Source: JAAXXJ01 sp964412455 (GTDB lineage Bacteria > Nitrospirota > UBA9217). From it: a stretch of DNA of 64,000 nucleotides. Position numbers and translations under genes: made by a program. A model generated the notes under the pieces. It was not told the origin of the DNA. It saw only the letters and a program-made list of their open reading frames with translations, and did no database searches. Within the stretch, counting starts at the first letter, position 1; every line of letters begins with the position of its first letter. Positions 36,307 to 44,048 of the stretch are shown in pieces. The stretch covers positions 1 through 64,000 of the forward strand of contig CAYPOT010000012.1 in NCBI GenBank assembly GCA_964412455.1. The letters run 5' to 3'.

Positions 36307-36926
36307 AACGGTTTGCCGCACTGATAATCATCATTCTGGTCGTCGCGATCAGCACCGTTCCGTTCCTGTGGCCTTCGGGCGCGCAAGCGCTCCTGGCAAG
36401 CCACCAGTGCAACTACTGTCACAATCTGCATGGGGCCCCCGGATTCACCCTGCTCAACAACTCCCAGGTGGAGGCCCTGTGCCTCACATGCCACGGGCCC
36501 GGCGGCATCTCGACGCTCAAGGCAGAGGTGCACCAGAACGAGGTCCGCAGTTCCTATCCCGCATTCCGCATAACGTGCAGAGAGTGCCATGATCCCCATG
36601 ACAATCAGGGGAACTGGCGCGGGGGTGTCAACATCAAGCTCGTGGGCTCCCGGCAGGATGCCACGGGTTTCGCGAAGATCGTTACCGTCAACAGCGGTAC
36701 CCGGCACGTCGTATTTGAAAGCCGCGGCACCGACGCGGGCCAGCCGTCGCTCCACTCCTTCGCCGACGCGGACGAGGACGGCAACGGATACTACGACGGC
36801 GTGTGCGAGACCTGCCACACCCTTACCAGGCTCCACCGGAACGATGCCTCCGGAGGTCATTCGCACAACACCGGCAAGACCTGCACCGCCAGCTGTCATC
36901 CTCATACGAACTTTTTCCTGAAATAG
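36303..36926 (+). CDS. Periplasmic multiheme cytochrome c (four or five hemes)
   Basis: A 207-residue protein with an N-terminal hydrophobic signal or anchor (about 5-28). Standard CxxCH motifs start at residues 36 (CNYCH), 60 (CLTCH), 92 (CRECH) and 168 (CETCH). A fifth site at 194 reads CTASCH, with three residues between the cysteines. Extra His residues near each motif could serve as second axial ligands. It overlaps the NHL-repeat gene and ends before a strong terminator. A role in electron transfer is firm; donors and acceptors are unknown. Confidence 0.88.
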   Translation: MKRFAALIIIILVVAISTVPFLWPSGAQALLASHQCNYCHNLHGAPGFTLLNNSQVEALCLTCHGPGGISTLKAEVHQNEVRSSYPAFRITCRECHDPHDNQGNWRGGVNIKLVGSRQDATGFAKIVTVNSGTRHVVFESRGTDAGQPSLHSFADADEDGNGYYDGVCETCHTLTRLHRNDASGGHSHNTGKTCTASCHPHTNFFLK

Positions 36927-36953
36927 TAATCGGGCATGTGAGCAGCAATGACC

Positions 36954-36979
36954 CCGGCGCCTGATGGCGCCGGTTTTTT
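36954..36979 (+). terminator. Rho-independent terminator after the cytochrome gene
   Basis: CCGGCGCC (36954-36961), loop TGAT, GGCGCCGG (36966-36973), then six T (36974-36979). The stem is perfect and lies 27 bases past the stop of the multiheme cytochrome. Confidence 0.93.
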
Positions 36980-37152
36980 ACCTGCCGCCTTATCTGATCC
37001 GCCCCCTTCGGGCAACCAGGGCATCCTTGATACGACGGGGCCTTTTAATCGCCGATCTTTCCGGCGATCGATGCAGATATTGCCTTTCGATTTCCTCCTT
37101 GAGTTACCAAGACTTCTGTTATACAATGAACCCCGCAAGCCCGATGACCACT

Positions 37153-37168
37153 CCCCGCGCGCGCGGGG
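37153..37168 (+). promoter_or_regulatory. GC palindrome upstream of rng
   Basis: CCCCGCGCGCGCGGGG is a perfect 16-base palindrome 33 bases before the rng start, followed by an A/T-rich stretch with seven T. A second stem (ATCGCCG/CGGCGAT) lies near 37050-37070. It may be a terminator-attenuator or a processing site in the rng leader. RNase E/G family genes are known to be controlled through their own leaders; here that is inference. Confidence 0.5.
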
Positions 37169-37201
37169 TCAATCAATAATTTTTTTCAGCGAGGTACTAC
37201 C

Positions 37202-38707
37202 ATGGCATCAGAGATCATCGTGAATGCGGGCAGGGAGGAGACGAGGGTCGCCCTGCTGGAGAACGGTCTCGTGACGGAGATCTACATCGACCGGCGCAAG
37301 GACAGAGGCGTCGCGGGAAACATCTACAAAGGCCGCGTTATGAAGGTGCTGCCCGGCATGCAGGCCGCGTTCGTGGACATCGGCCTGGAGAAGTCGGCCT
37401 TCCTTTACGTGGGGGACGTGTTCGACAGCGCCTCGGAGTACGCGCCCATGATGGAAGACGAGGGGATCGAACTTGAGGTGGAGTCCAAACGGAAGCGCTC
37501 CCATGCCACGCAGATCGAGGACCTCCTGCAGGAAGGCCAGGACATCGTGGTCCAGGTCTCCAAGGAGCCTATCAGCACCAAAGGGGCCCGCTGCACAACC
37601 TATATCAGCATTCCGGGCCGGTACCTTGTCGTCATGCCCGGCGTGAATCACATCGGCGTCTCCCGCCGCATCGAGCTCGGCGAGGAGCGGAAGCGGCTGC
37701 GCGAGATCGTTCAGTCCCAGCGGAAGCCGAACATGGGCTATATCATCCGGACCGCGAGCGAGAAGCGGAGTGAAGAAGAGCTCCGGTCGGACATCGAGTT
37801 CCTGGGCAAACTATGGGAAAACATCCAGCGGAAGCGCGAGAAGGTCTCATCTCCGGCCCTGCTGCACAACGAACTGGATCTGGTGTTTCGCGTCTTCCGC
37901 GACGCGTTCACGTCGGATGTGGACCGCATGGTGATCGATTCCGCGGACGAATACCAGCGCACCCGGGAATACGTTGAGTCCTACACGGCGTCCCTTGCCC
38001 GGCGCGTAAAACAGTACGAAGGCGACGACCCCATCTTCGAGCATTACGGCGTCGAGATCGAGATCTCCCGCGCGCTCGGCCGAAAGGTATGGCTCAAATC
38101 GGGCGGGTATATCATCATCGACCAGACCGAGGCCCTCACCACCATTGACGTGAACACCGGCCGGTACGTGGGCAAGCGCTCCCTCGAGGACACCATCCTC
38201 AAGACGAACCTTGAGGCCGTCCGCGAGATCGGCTACCAGCTCCGGCTCCGGAACATCGGCGGCATCGTCATCCTGGACTTCATCGACATGGAGCGGGAGG
38301 ACAACCGCCGGAAGGTCTACAACGCCCTGCAGGAGGCGCTGTCCCACGACCGGGCAAAGACCACCCTTTCCCATATCTCGCCCCTGGGCCTCATCGAGAT
38401 GACGCGGAAGCGCATCCGCGAGAGCCTGGGCCGCACACTGTGCGACACCTGTCCCTACTGTGACGGCCGCGGCTATATCAAGTCATGCCGTACGGTATGC
38501 TACGAGGTGTTCCGGGAGCTGCAGAAATCGTTCGCCGGATCCGAGGAGAAAAAAGCCCTGGTCAGCGTGCACCCGGCGGTGGCGGACATGCTCTATGATG
38601 AGGAACGGTTGGGCGTGGAAGAGATCGAAAAGGAATTCGGAAAAAAGATCGTGATCAAAGCGGACCCGAACATGCATCAGGAGCAGTTCGAAGTAGTTAT
38701 GGTGTAG
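37202..38707 (+). CDS. rng: Ribonuclease G (RNase E/G family)
   Basis: A 501-residue endoribonuclease of RNase G length, without the long RNase E tail. An S1-type domain occupies about 38-130 (GNIYKGRVMKVLPGMQAAFVD). The catalytic metal-binding residues are in TTIDVNTGRYVG and ILDFIDMERED. The zinc-link cysteines appear in CDTCPYCDGRG. It cuts single-stranded A/U-rich RNA and matures rRNA and tRNA 5' ends. Its 3' end overlaps the opposite-strand GAF-GGDEF gene by 11 bases. Confidence 0.95.
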   Translation: MASEIIVNAGREETRVALLENGLVTEIYIDRRKDRGVAGNIYKGRVMKVLPGMQAAFVDIGLEKSAFLYVGDVFDSASEYAPMMEDEGIELEVESKRKRSHATQIEDLLQEGQDIVVQVSKEPISTKGARCTTYISIPGRYLVVMPGVNHIGVSRRIELGEERKRLREIVQSQRKPNMGYIIRTASEKRSEEELRSDIEFLGKLWENIQRKREKVSSPALLHNELDLVFRVFRDAFTSDVDRMVIDSADEYQRTREYVESYTASLARRVKQYEGDDPIFEHYGVEIEISRALGRKVWLKSGGYIIIDQTEALTTIDVNTGRYVGKRSLEDTILKTNLEAVREIGYQLRLRNIGGIVILDFIDMEREDNRRKVYNALQEALSHDRAKTTLSHISPLGLIEMTRKRIRESLGRTLCDTCPYCDGRGYIKSCRTVCYEVFRELQKSFAGSEEKKALVSVHPAVADMLYDEERLGVEEIEKEFGKKIVIKADPNMHQEQFEVVMV

Positions 38708-39749
38708 CCATGGCCTGCAGGGAACGCAGGGGACGTGAGCAGCCGATCATGTGGATATGTTTGTATTTTTTGGCGTCCAGGAGCGCCCGGTCAGCGGCAA
38801 GGACCAGGTCGTGGGCGCCCGTGCCGTCCTGGGGATAGGACGCGATCCCGATGGTGACCGTGAGGCTGAACCGGTCCCCGGACAACTGCTTGAACCTCGC
38901 TTCTATTTCCCGTTTGATCCTGGTGACAAAAAGATCGTAGGCCTTTTCCAGCCTCGTTTCCGGCAGGATGATGACGATCTCGTCGCCGCCATACCGGGAG
39001 GCAATGTCCGTGGCCCGGACGGCCTTCCGGATCGCCTCCCCGAGCAACGCCAGCGCTTCATCCCCCGCCTGATGACCGTACCGGTCGTTGAACTTCTTGA
39101 AATCATCGACATCAATGAGCGCCAGCGAGAACTCCCGGTCGTGACGTTCGGCGCGCTGGAACTCCCTGTTCAACAGGTCCTCGAAGCACCGTCGGTTGAA
39201 CAATCCGGTGAGGCTGTCGGTGATCGCCTGCTGCTTGACGACGGTGTGGGTCCGCGCGTGCTGGATGGCGATCGAGGCAAAGGAGGCGAGGATCTCGAGC
39301 TCCTGGAGATCCGCTTTGGAGAACTTGCGGGGAATGAAATCGTCCACGTAGAGGATCCCGACGGTCGCCCGCTGGTGAATGAGCGGGACGCAGACGAGCG
39401 ACTTGATCCCTTCGTCCCGGGCAATGGGATTAGAGAAGAATGATTTGTTCGTTGTATTGGAAATGACCGTGATGCCTTTATGTCTGATGACCCGGTCGGT
39501 CAACCCCCCGCGCCGCAACGGCCATTCACGGTTGGCGATGAAACTCCTGGAGAACCCCCGGTGGGCGTGGATCCGGAACGTGTTGGTTTCCGGCTCATAG
39601 AGGGCGATGCTGCCGGCCTTGGTCCTCGTGACCTCCATGGACTTCTTCAGGACCATTGCAAGGGCCTTATCGAGATCAAGCTGGGACACGACGGTCCTCG
39701 CAGTGCCGAGGATGTCGCTCAGACGGGTGTTCATTTTCAAGATCCCCAT
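38697..39749 (-). CDS. GAF-GGDEF putative diguanylate cyclase
   Basis: About 350 residues. A GAF domain (about 20-170) is followed by a cyclase domain (about 175-340). The signature reads YGGDEI rather than GGDEF; the last position is often tolerated, so activity is likely. GGAGG lies eight bases before ATG 39749. An alternative frame begins at 39797. It converges on rng, with 11 bases of overlap, and follows panC on the same strand after 61 bases. Confidence 0.9.
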   Translation of the reverse strand: MGILKMNTRLSDILGTARTVVSQLDLDKALAMVLKKSMEVTRTKAGSIALYEPETNTFRIHAHRGFSRSFIANREWPLRRGGLTDRVIRHKGITVISNTTNKSFFSNPIARDEGIKSLVCVPLIHQRATVGILYVDDFIPRKFSKADLQELEILASFASIAIQHARTHTVVKQQAITDSLTGLFNRRCFEDLLNREFQRAERHDREFSLALIDVDDFKKFNDRYGHQAGDEALALLGEAIRKAVRATDIASRYGGDEIVIILPETRLEKAYDLFVTRIKREIEARFKQLSGDRFSLTVTIGIASYPQDGTGAHDLVLAADRALLDAKKYKHIHMIGCSRPLRSLQAMATP

Positions 39750-39810
39750 GAATGCTCCCTCCTGCCCCCCTGGAAAATCGATGAGGACAGAACACAATCA
39801 AGTAAGCGTA

Positions 39811-40653
39811 TCACAGGATCAGCAGGTTGTCAATTAGCCGGGTGCTCCCGAGACGCGCTGCAACAAGCAGCACCATTCTGTTGGCGATAGCTCCCAGCGG
39901 GGAGAGGCTGTCCGGATCTGCAACTTCAATATAATCGACCTCAATACCCTTCTCCTGGATCAGGATCGCGCGCATTTTCTGCTTTATCTTATCCGGCTCC
40001 CTGACCCCGTTCGTTATGAGCTCCTCGCCTGCCGTGAGCGCCCGAAAGAGACAGGCGGCCTTTTTCCGCTGTTCCGGGTCGAGATAGGAGTTCCGTGAGC
40101 TCATGGCAAGACCGTCGGCCTCCCGCACCGTGGGCAGGACGATGACCTCGACGTCGAGGTTCAATCCGATGACCATCCGCTTGATGACTGCGCACTGCTG
40201 ATAGTCCTTCTGGCCAAAGTACGCCTTGTGGGGTTTGACGATGTTGAAGAGCTTGGCCACCACCGTGGCAACGCCGCGGAAATGGCCGGGCCGGATGGCG
40301 CCCTCGAGGATGTCCGATATCCCCTCGACATTGACGTACACCGATGGCTTTTCTTGATACATCTCCGCGGCAGCAGGCATGAAGAGGATGTCCACGCCCG
40401 CGGACCCGCACTTTGCCCGGTCCCCTTCGGCATCGCGGGGATAGCGGTCCAGGTCCTCTTTCGGCCCGAACTGCGTGGGATTCACGAAGATGCTCGCCAC
40501 GACAATGTCGCTCTCCTGCCGCGCTCTGCCCATGAGCGACAGGTGCCCCTCGTGCAGGAAACCCATGGTCGGCACGAAACCGATGCGTTTGCCCTCACGG
40601 CGGAGGGATTCGGTGAGGGACCGCATTTCCAATATGGTTGTAATGGTCTTCAT
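39811..40653 (-). CDS. panC: Pantothenate synthetase
   Basis: A 280-residue enzyme that joins pantoate and beta-alanine with ATP in pantothenate synthesis. Signatures are FVPTMGFLHEGHLSLM with the HxGH nucleotide motif, FVNPTQFGPKEDLDRYPR, FGQKDYQQ and SSRNSYL. Length is normal. ATG 40653 (MKTITTIL) is preferred over an ATG nine bases upstream. panB and panD are not nearby. It begins 21 bases after the last gene of the unknown operon, so they may share a transcript. Confidence 0.96.
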   Translation of the reverse strand: MKTITTILEMRSLTESLRREGKRIGFVPTMGFLHEGHLSLMGRARQESDIVVASIFVNPTQFGPKEDLDRYPRDAEGDRAKCGSAGVDILFMPAAAEMYQEKPSVYVNVEGISDILEGAIRPGHFRGVATVVAKLFNIVKPHKAYFGQKDYQQCAVIKRMVIGLNLDVEVIVLPTVREADGLAMSSRNSYLDPEQRKKAACLFRALTAGEELITNGVREPDKIKQKMRAILIQEKGIEVDYIEVADPDSLSPLGAIANRMVLLVAARLGSTRLIDNLLIL

Positions 40654-40674
40654 GGCGCGCACTGATTGCTCTGA

Positions 40675-41379
40675 TTACGATTTTCGCTCATAAGCCCCGC
40701 ACTCAAAATCCTTCTCGCCCTTTTGATCGTTCCGGGTCAACGTGCAGAGAATCTCCGCTTTGCCGCCTGCGTCATCTTTCTTGCAGCTGAGGCACAGCCC
40801 CGGCTTTGGGACCAGGTCGGCGTTGATCTCCGTCCCGTCGTCGTTGAAATAGCCGGAGATCACCTGCACCGGCTCAATGCCGTTTTCCAGTAACCACTGA
40901 ATCGCTTCGTCCCGCATCCAGTCATCTTTGAACTTGTACCAACGTTCAAGCTCGTCGGGGTGCTGGTCCAGAACATTTCTGAACCTGCGAAACGCGCCTC
41001 TGCCGTCAAGAGCGACTGTCAATTTTTCCTTGAGTCCCTTGCCGGCCACTGTCCCCGTGAAGGAAACCATAATCTCATATCCTTCGCTCGGCTCGCGCCT
41101 CGGAATCAGCAGAAACCGGTTTTTTTCATCGCTCAGTATCTTATCGGCTGTCTCCGCGAGTTCCTCGTCCCAGTCAACCAGCACCGAACCGGTTTCTCCG
41201 TCCTCAACAGCGCGCATGATGTCGTCGGGCATGTCGATGATCTCGCCGGTATCGGCGTCGAGATAGCCGCTCCGCTCCATATTGTCGCCCATCTCCATTG
41301 CAAAAATGAGTTCGGAAAGATCGACTTTGAGTTTTTTCCTGTTGCCTTCGCTCTTGTTCACAATGTCCCTCACTGCCAA
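40675..41379 (-). CDS. UPF0158-like protein with C-terminal Cys motif
   Basis: A 234-residue protein. The first 170 residues follow the UPF0158 pattern: LSELIFAMEMGDNMERSGYL, a LDADTGEII strand, GRGAFRRFRNVL, and WYKFKDDWMRDEAIQWLLENGIEP. The remaining 65 residues contain CLSCKKDD and two more cysteines (ILCTLT, FECGAY), which look like a small metal-binding site. Function is unknown. It is the last of seven tightly spaced minus-strand genes and overlaps the preceding gene by ten bases. Confidence 0.75.
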   Translation of the reverse strand: MAVRDIVNKSEGNRKKLKVDLSELIFAMEMGDNMERSGYLDADTGEIIDMPDDIMRAVEDGETGSVLVDWDEELAETADKILSDEKNRFLLIPRREPSEGYEIMVSFTGTVAGKGLKEKLTVALDGRGAFRRFRNVLDQHPDELERWYKFKDDWMRDEAIQWLLENGIEPVQVISGYFNDDGTEINADLVPKPGLCLSCKKDDAGGKAEILCTLTRNDQKGEKDFECGAYERKS

Positions 41380-41792
41380 TTGACGATCCAGGTGGCGAAA
41401 TCATCAAGTATCTGATAGGCTTCCGTCTGCTTCTTTTTCGTCGTCAGCCATGACAGGCCGATCTCGAACGTCTTCCCATCCGACAATCGTTCGACCCTGC
41501 CAATGAGATCGTGACCTCGCATCGTCCCTTCGGGAATATCGATCAACTTGAAAGTGTCGGTATACGAGGCGCGGATCTTTTTCAGGTCCTCGTACTCATT
41601 CTTGTCACCGGTGCCGAAGACGTAAAACTCCTCCCAGGGGAAGTCTTCACGGCCGGTCAGGACCGCCTCTCTGTTAAAATGCTGAAGAAGATACAAACGA
41701 TATACCTGCAGGGTCTCTTTGCCGACTTCAGGCGCTTCATCCGCCCCAAATACCGATGCGATACGTTTTCTTGCCGCCTCGTAATCACTCAT
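41370..41792 (-). CDS. Uncharacterised protein of the unknown operon (140 aa)
   Basis: A soluble protein of about 140 residues, rich in charged and aromatic residues. Recognisable stretches are DYEAARKRIASVFG, GREDFPWEEFYVFGTG, YTDTFKLIDI and FEIGLSWLTTKKKQTEAYQ. I know of no assigned function. The start at 41792 (MSDYEAA) was chosen because it lies two bases after the stop of the CcbP-like gene; the frame extends upstream to 41876 within that gene. It overlaps the UPF0158-like gene by ten bases. Confidence 0.75.
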   Translation of the reverse strand: MSDYEAARKRIASVFGADEAPEVGKETLQVYRLYLLQHFNREAVLTGREDFPWEEFYVFGTGDKNEYEDLKKIRASYTDTFKLIDIPEGTMRGHDLIGRVERLSDGKTFEIGLSWLTTKKKQTEAYQILDDFATWIVNWQ

Positions 41793-41794
41793 GT

Positions 41795-42196
41795 TTATCC
41801 GAACTGATACCCCTGCGCCATCCAGTAATGCCAGTCTTCGACGGCCTGTTTGGTTTTTTTGTCGCGGCCCTCGCATTTTAACTGGTCAAGCGGAACCGAG
41901 AAACGCCGGTCCTTCCACAGGATGGTCACAAACATTTCGCTCTCGCATTCCTCTTCAGACGGCAACCCAACGACGTCAACCTGTTCTTTGGGCTTCAGTG
42001 GCGAAACATCTCTCTTTTTGACGCACGTTGCAGGGAAGGGAAGCCTGAGGCTGTCCTCCATATAGTAGTACCAGCCCATAGCCTGCTCCCAGGCATCGTA
42101 GGCATCTACAACGATCTCCATGGAAATGCGTTCTTCGCGCGCCGGCTCCTTCTTCTTTTCCTTTCTCGCCGATCGCTTTATCTTCACCAGTCCCAT
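41795..42196 (-). CDS. CcbP-like calcium-binding protein
   Basis: About 133 residues. After a Lys/Arg/Glu-rich N-terminal 25 residues the body reads IVVDAYDAWEQAMGWYYYME, FPATCVKKRDVSPLK, MFVTILWKDRRFSVPLDQL and AVEDWHYWMAQGYQF. This is the pattern of the CcbP family, named for a cyanobacterial calcium-binding protein; many bacterial homologues have unknown roles. Calcium binding here is inferred from family only. ATG 42196 overlaps the upstream stop as ATGA. Confidence 0.7.
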   Translation of the reverse strand: MGLVKIKRSARKEKKKEPAREERISMEIVVDAYDAWEQAMGWYYYMEDSLRLPFPATCVKKRDVSPLKPKEQVDVVGLPSEEECESEMFVTILWKDRRFSVPLDQLKCEGRDKKTKQAVEDWHYWMAQGYQFG

Positions 42197-42570
42197 CACT
42201 CTCCCTCTTTCGGCTTCAGATAGTGCGTGGCATAGGCCTCCTCGATATTCGGCGTTCCCGACTTTGAAAACCGGAGCTGCCTTTTCGGGCCCTTGCCCCA
42301 TGAATGGTACACTGTCTTACTCGGGCGCAGATTGCTGGTTTGCGCGTGCTGCTGAAATGCCCGAAACAGATGATTGATCTTCGCCAGGTTCACCGTGACG
42401 ACACTCTCAAGACAAGGCGTTCTGCCGAACCTCCAGGCGTCGTGATCTTCCTTGGTCAATTTTCCCATGCGCATCAACACATCCACGAAGCGGACATAGC
42501 CCTTCTCCTCCAGCACTATCGCGGACGCCTTCTGCATTTGAATGACCAGATCGTCTCGATTTACACTCAT
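42196..42570 (-). CDS. Uncharacterised protein of the unknown operon (124 aa)
   Basis: A basic 124-residue protein. Distinct stretches are EEKGYVRFVDVLMRMGKL, EDHDAWRFGRTPCLESVV and SWGKGPKRQLRFSKSGTPN. The last, with many Lys and Arg residues, could touch nucleic acid, but no known fold is recognised. There are no membrane segments. It follows the DUF6398-like gene by 22 bases and overlaps the CcbP-like gene by four bases (ATGA). Confidence 0.75.
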   Translation of the reverse strand: MSVNRDDLVIQMQKASAIVLEEKGYVRFVDVLMRMGKLTKEDHDAWRFGRTPCLESVVTVNLAKINHLFRAFQQHAQTSNLRPSKTVYHSWGKGPKRQLRFSKSGTPNIEEAYATHYLKPKEGE

Positions 42571-42592
42571 GACGCAAGGTTATCGCTTTCGA

Positions 42593-43651
42593 TTATATCA
42601 AACCCGCTTCTCTCGCCATCCTCTTAGGAATAACCATGCCGTTCGGAAGCTTGACGAAGGTGATCGCGTCGGCAATGTCCGGATCGCACAAGCCTTCCTG
42701 CCCCATGCGTATCCGGCAGGCCTTCTCAATATCAGCGGCGCGCGCCGACACGGTCGTTTTTTTCGTTCCGAAGTAGGCGCATATCACGTCCGCTGTCAGG
42801 TAATTCGGGCTTTTGGAGTCGAAGAGAAAGTTCAGCCGGGCTATGACGTATACTACCGCGGCGGCCCATACCTCTTTTGCGCCGCCCGTGATGACGTAAT
42901 TCCGCTTCCTCCCGATCTGCTCCCAGAGTTTCCGGACATAACCGCCGAGTTCCGGCGTGAGATGTGCCCTGGAAAAAGCGTCAAGAAGATTGGAGACTTC
43001 TTCGATCCTCGCCTGTTTTCTTGTATCTGGCCTGATCCCTGTCTTACGGCTTTCGTGCGGCCTCGCAAGAACGTCTCGCTTTCCAACCGGCCGAGGCGTT
43101 TGCTGTCGTTCATCCGGCGGCGTCTCCGGCAGCAAAGGATTTACCCGGAACCTTCCTGTTTCACGCAGTTTCCTATACGACTCGCTGCAGCTCTTTCTGA
43201 TGTTCGGCCCGAGGTGGGCCAGGCTCGCATACAGGCCGTCACAGACATAATGATCATCAAAGGCGAATACTCCCGCCTCCAAAACCATCCCCGGCCCTCC
43301 GGTCATAACACTTATTTCATCCGTCAGGCCAAGGACGCCGAAACCATGCCCGCCGCTGTCCTTCAGGAATATCGAACATGACTTCAGGTCGCGCAGGTAC
43401 ACCCATCTGGAATATTCGAGGCTTCTGATCGCGAGCAGGATCTTCCGGTCGATCGGTTCCGCGCCGTCTTCCAGCTTTCTTATGTAGTCGTCCAGCAAGC
43501 CCCGATTCGCTATAAATCGCTTCCTGGCTGAATGCAGTTTTTCAATAGTCCGTTTCCCTGCATCGTCCGCGCCTTCCGGTTGATAAATCGACAGCAAAAA
43601 GCGCTTATATTCGCGGATAAACCGGTCAGCGATAGTCGGATCAATTACCAT
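42593..43651 (-). CDS. DUF6398-like protein with a cyclin/HTH-like C-terminus
   Basis: About 352 residues. The N-terminal 200 residues are of unknown type; the C-terminal part (about 240-340) resembles DUF6398. It reads KLWEQIGRKRNYVITGG, VWAAAVVYVIARLNFLF, ADVICAYFGTKKTTVSAR and ends in a short tail. The order of an all-helical segment, then AYFGTKKTTVSARAADI, recalls a cyclin-like or winged fold used for DNA contact, as in TFIIB; that is a visual comparison only. ATG 43651 with AAGGAAAC upstream overlaps the preceding gene by 11 bases. Confidence 0.65.
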   Translation of the reverse strand: MVIDPTIADRFIREYKRFLLSIYQPEGADDAGKRTIEKLHSARKRFIANRGLLDDYIRKLEDGAEPIDRKILLAIRSLEYSRWVYLRDLKSCSIFLKDSGGHGFGVLGLTDEISVMTGGPGMVLEAGVFAFDDHYVCDGLYASLAHLGPNIRKSCSESYRKLRETGRFRVNPLLPETPPDERQQTPRPVGKRDVLARPHESRKTGIRPDTRKQARIEEVSNLLDAFSRAHLTPELGGYVRKLWEQIGRKRNYVITGGAKEVWAAAVVYVIARLNFLFDSKSPNYLTADVICAYFGTKKTTVSARAADIEKACRIRMGQEGLCDPDIADAITFVKLPNGMVIPKRMAREAGLI

Positions 43652-44042
43652 TTCCGTGTTTCCTTTTGAGATATTCCTCAAACAGATCGCAGGTACGCTC
43701 AAACTCCCGTAATTCCCTTTCCGTCATATGGTCGTATCCGTCCGGCAGGATGCCGCCCATGTCGACGGACTTCCGAAGCATCTTGAGCGGAAGCTCGTCA
43801 TATTCCTCGTAGTTCGATACCCGTGTGATGATCGAGCCGCCGAGGAGCCAGGTGTGGTCGATATTATTTTTCAGGGTCCGACGCGACAGATCGCGCTTCA
43901 GAAGGTCGTCCAGGAATGCCTCCATATAAGGGAGCATCTTCTTCCCATATTCGAGGTCTTCCGGCATTCCCATCCACCGCCGAGGCCAATCGTCGAAGTC
44001 CGGACAGAGCTCGCGCAACGCCGTTGTTTGTTCCTTCTTCAT
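43641..44042 (-). CDS. Uncharacterised acidic protein of the unknown operon (133 aa)
   Basis: A 133-residue soluble protein with many Asp, Glu and Leu residues, probably helical. Visible stretches are RELCPDFDDWPRRWMGMPED, YMEAFLDDLLKRDLSRRTLK, HTWLLGGSIITRVSNYEEYD and LREFERTCDLFEEYLKRKHG. No family was recognised. It starts six bases after the HTH-DUF3024 gene and its end overlaps the DUF6398-like gene, so it belongs firmly in the operon. Confidence 0.75.
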   Translation of the reverse strand: MKKEQTTALRELCPDFDDWPRRWMGMPEDLEYGKKMLPYMEAFLDDLLKRDLSRRTLKNNIDHTWLLGGSIITRVSNYEEYDELPLKMLRKSVDMGGILPDGYDHMTERELREFERTCDLFEEYLKRKHGNGN

Positions 44043-44048
44043 TTGTCG

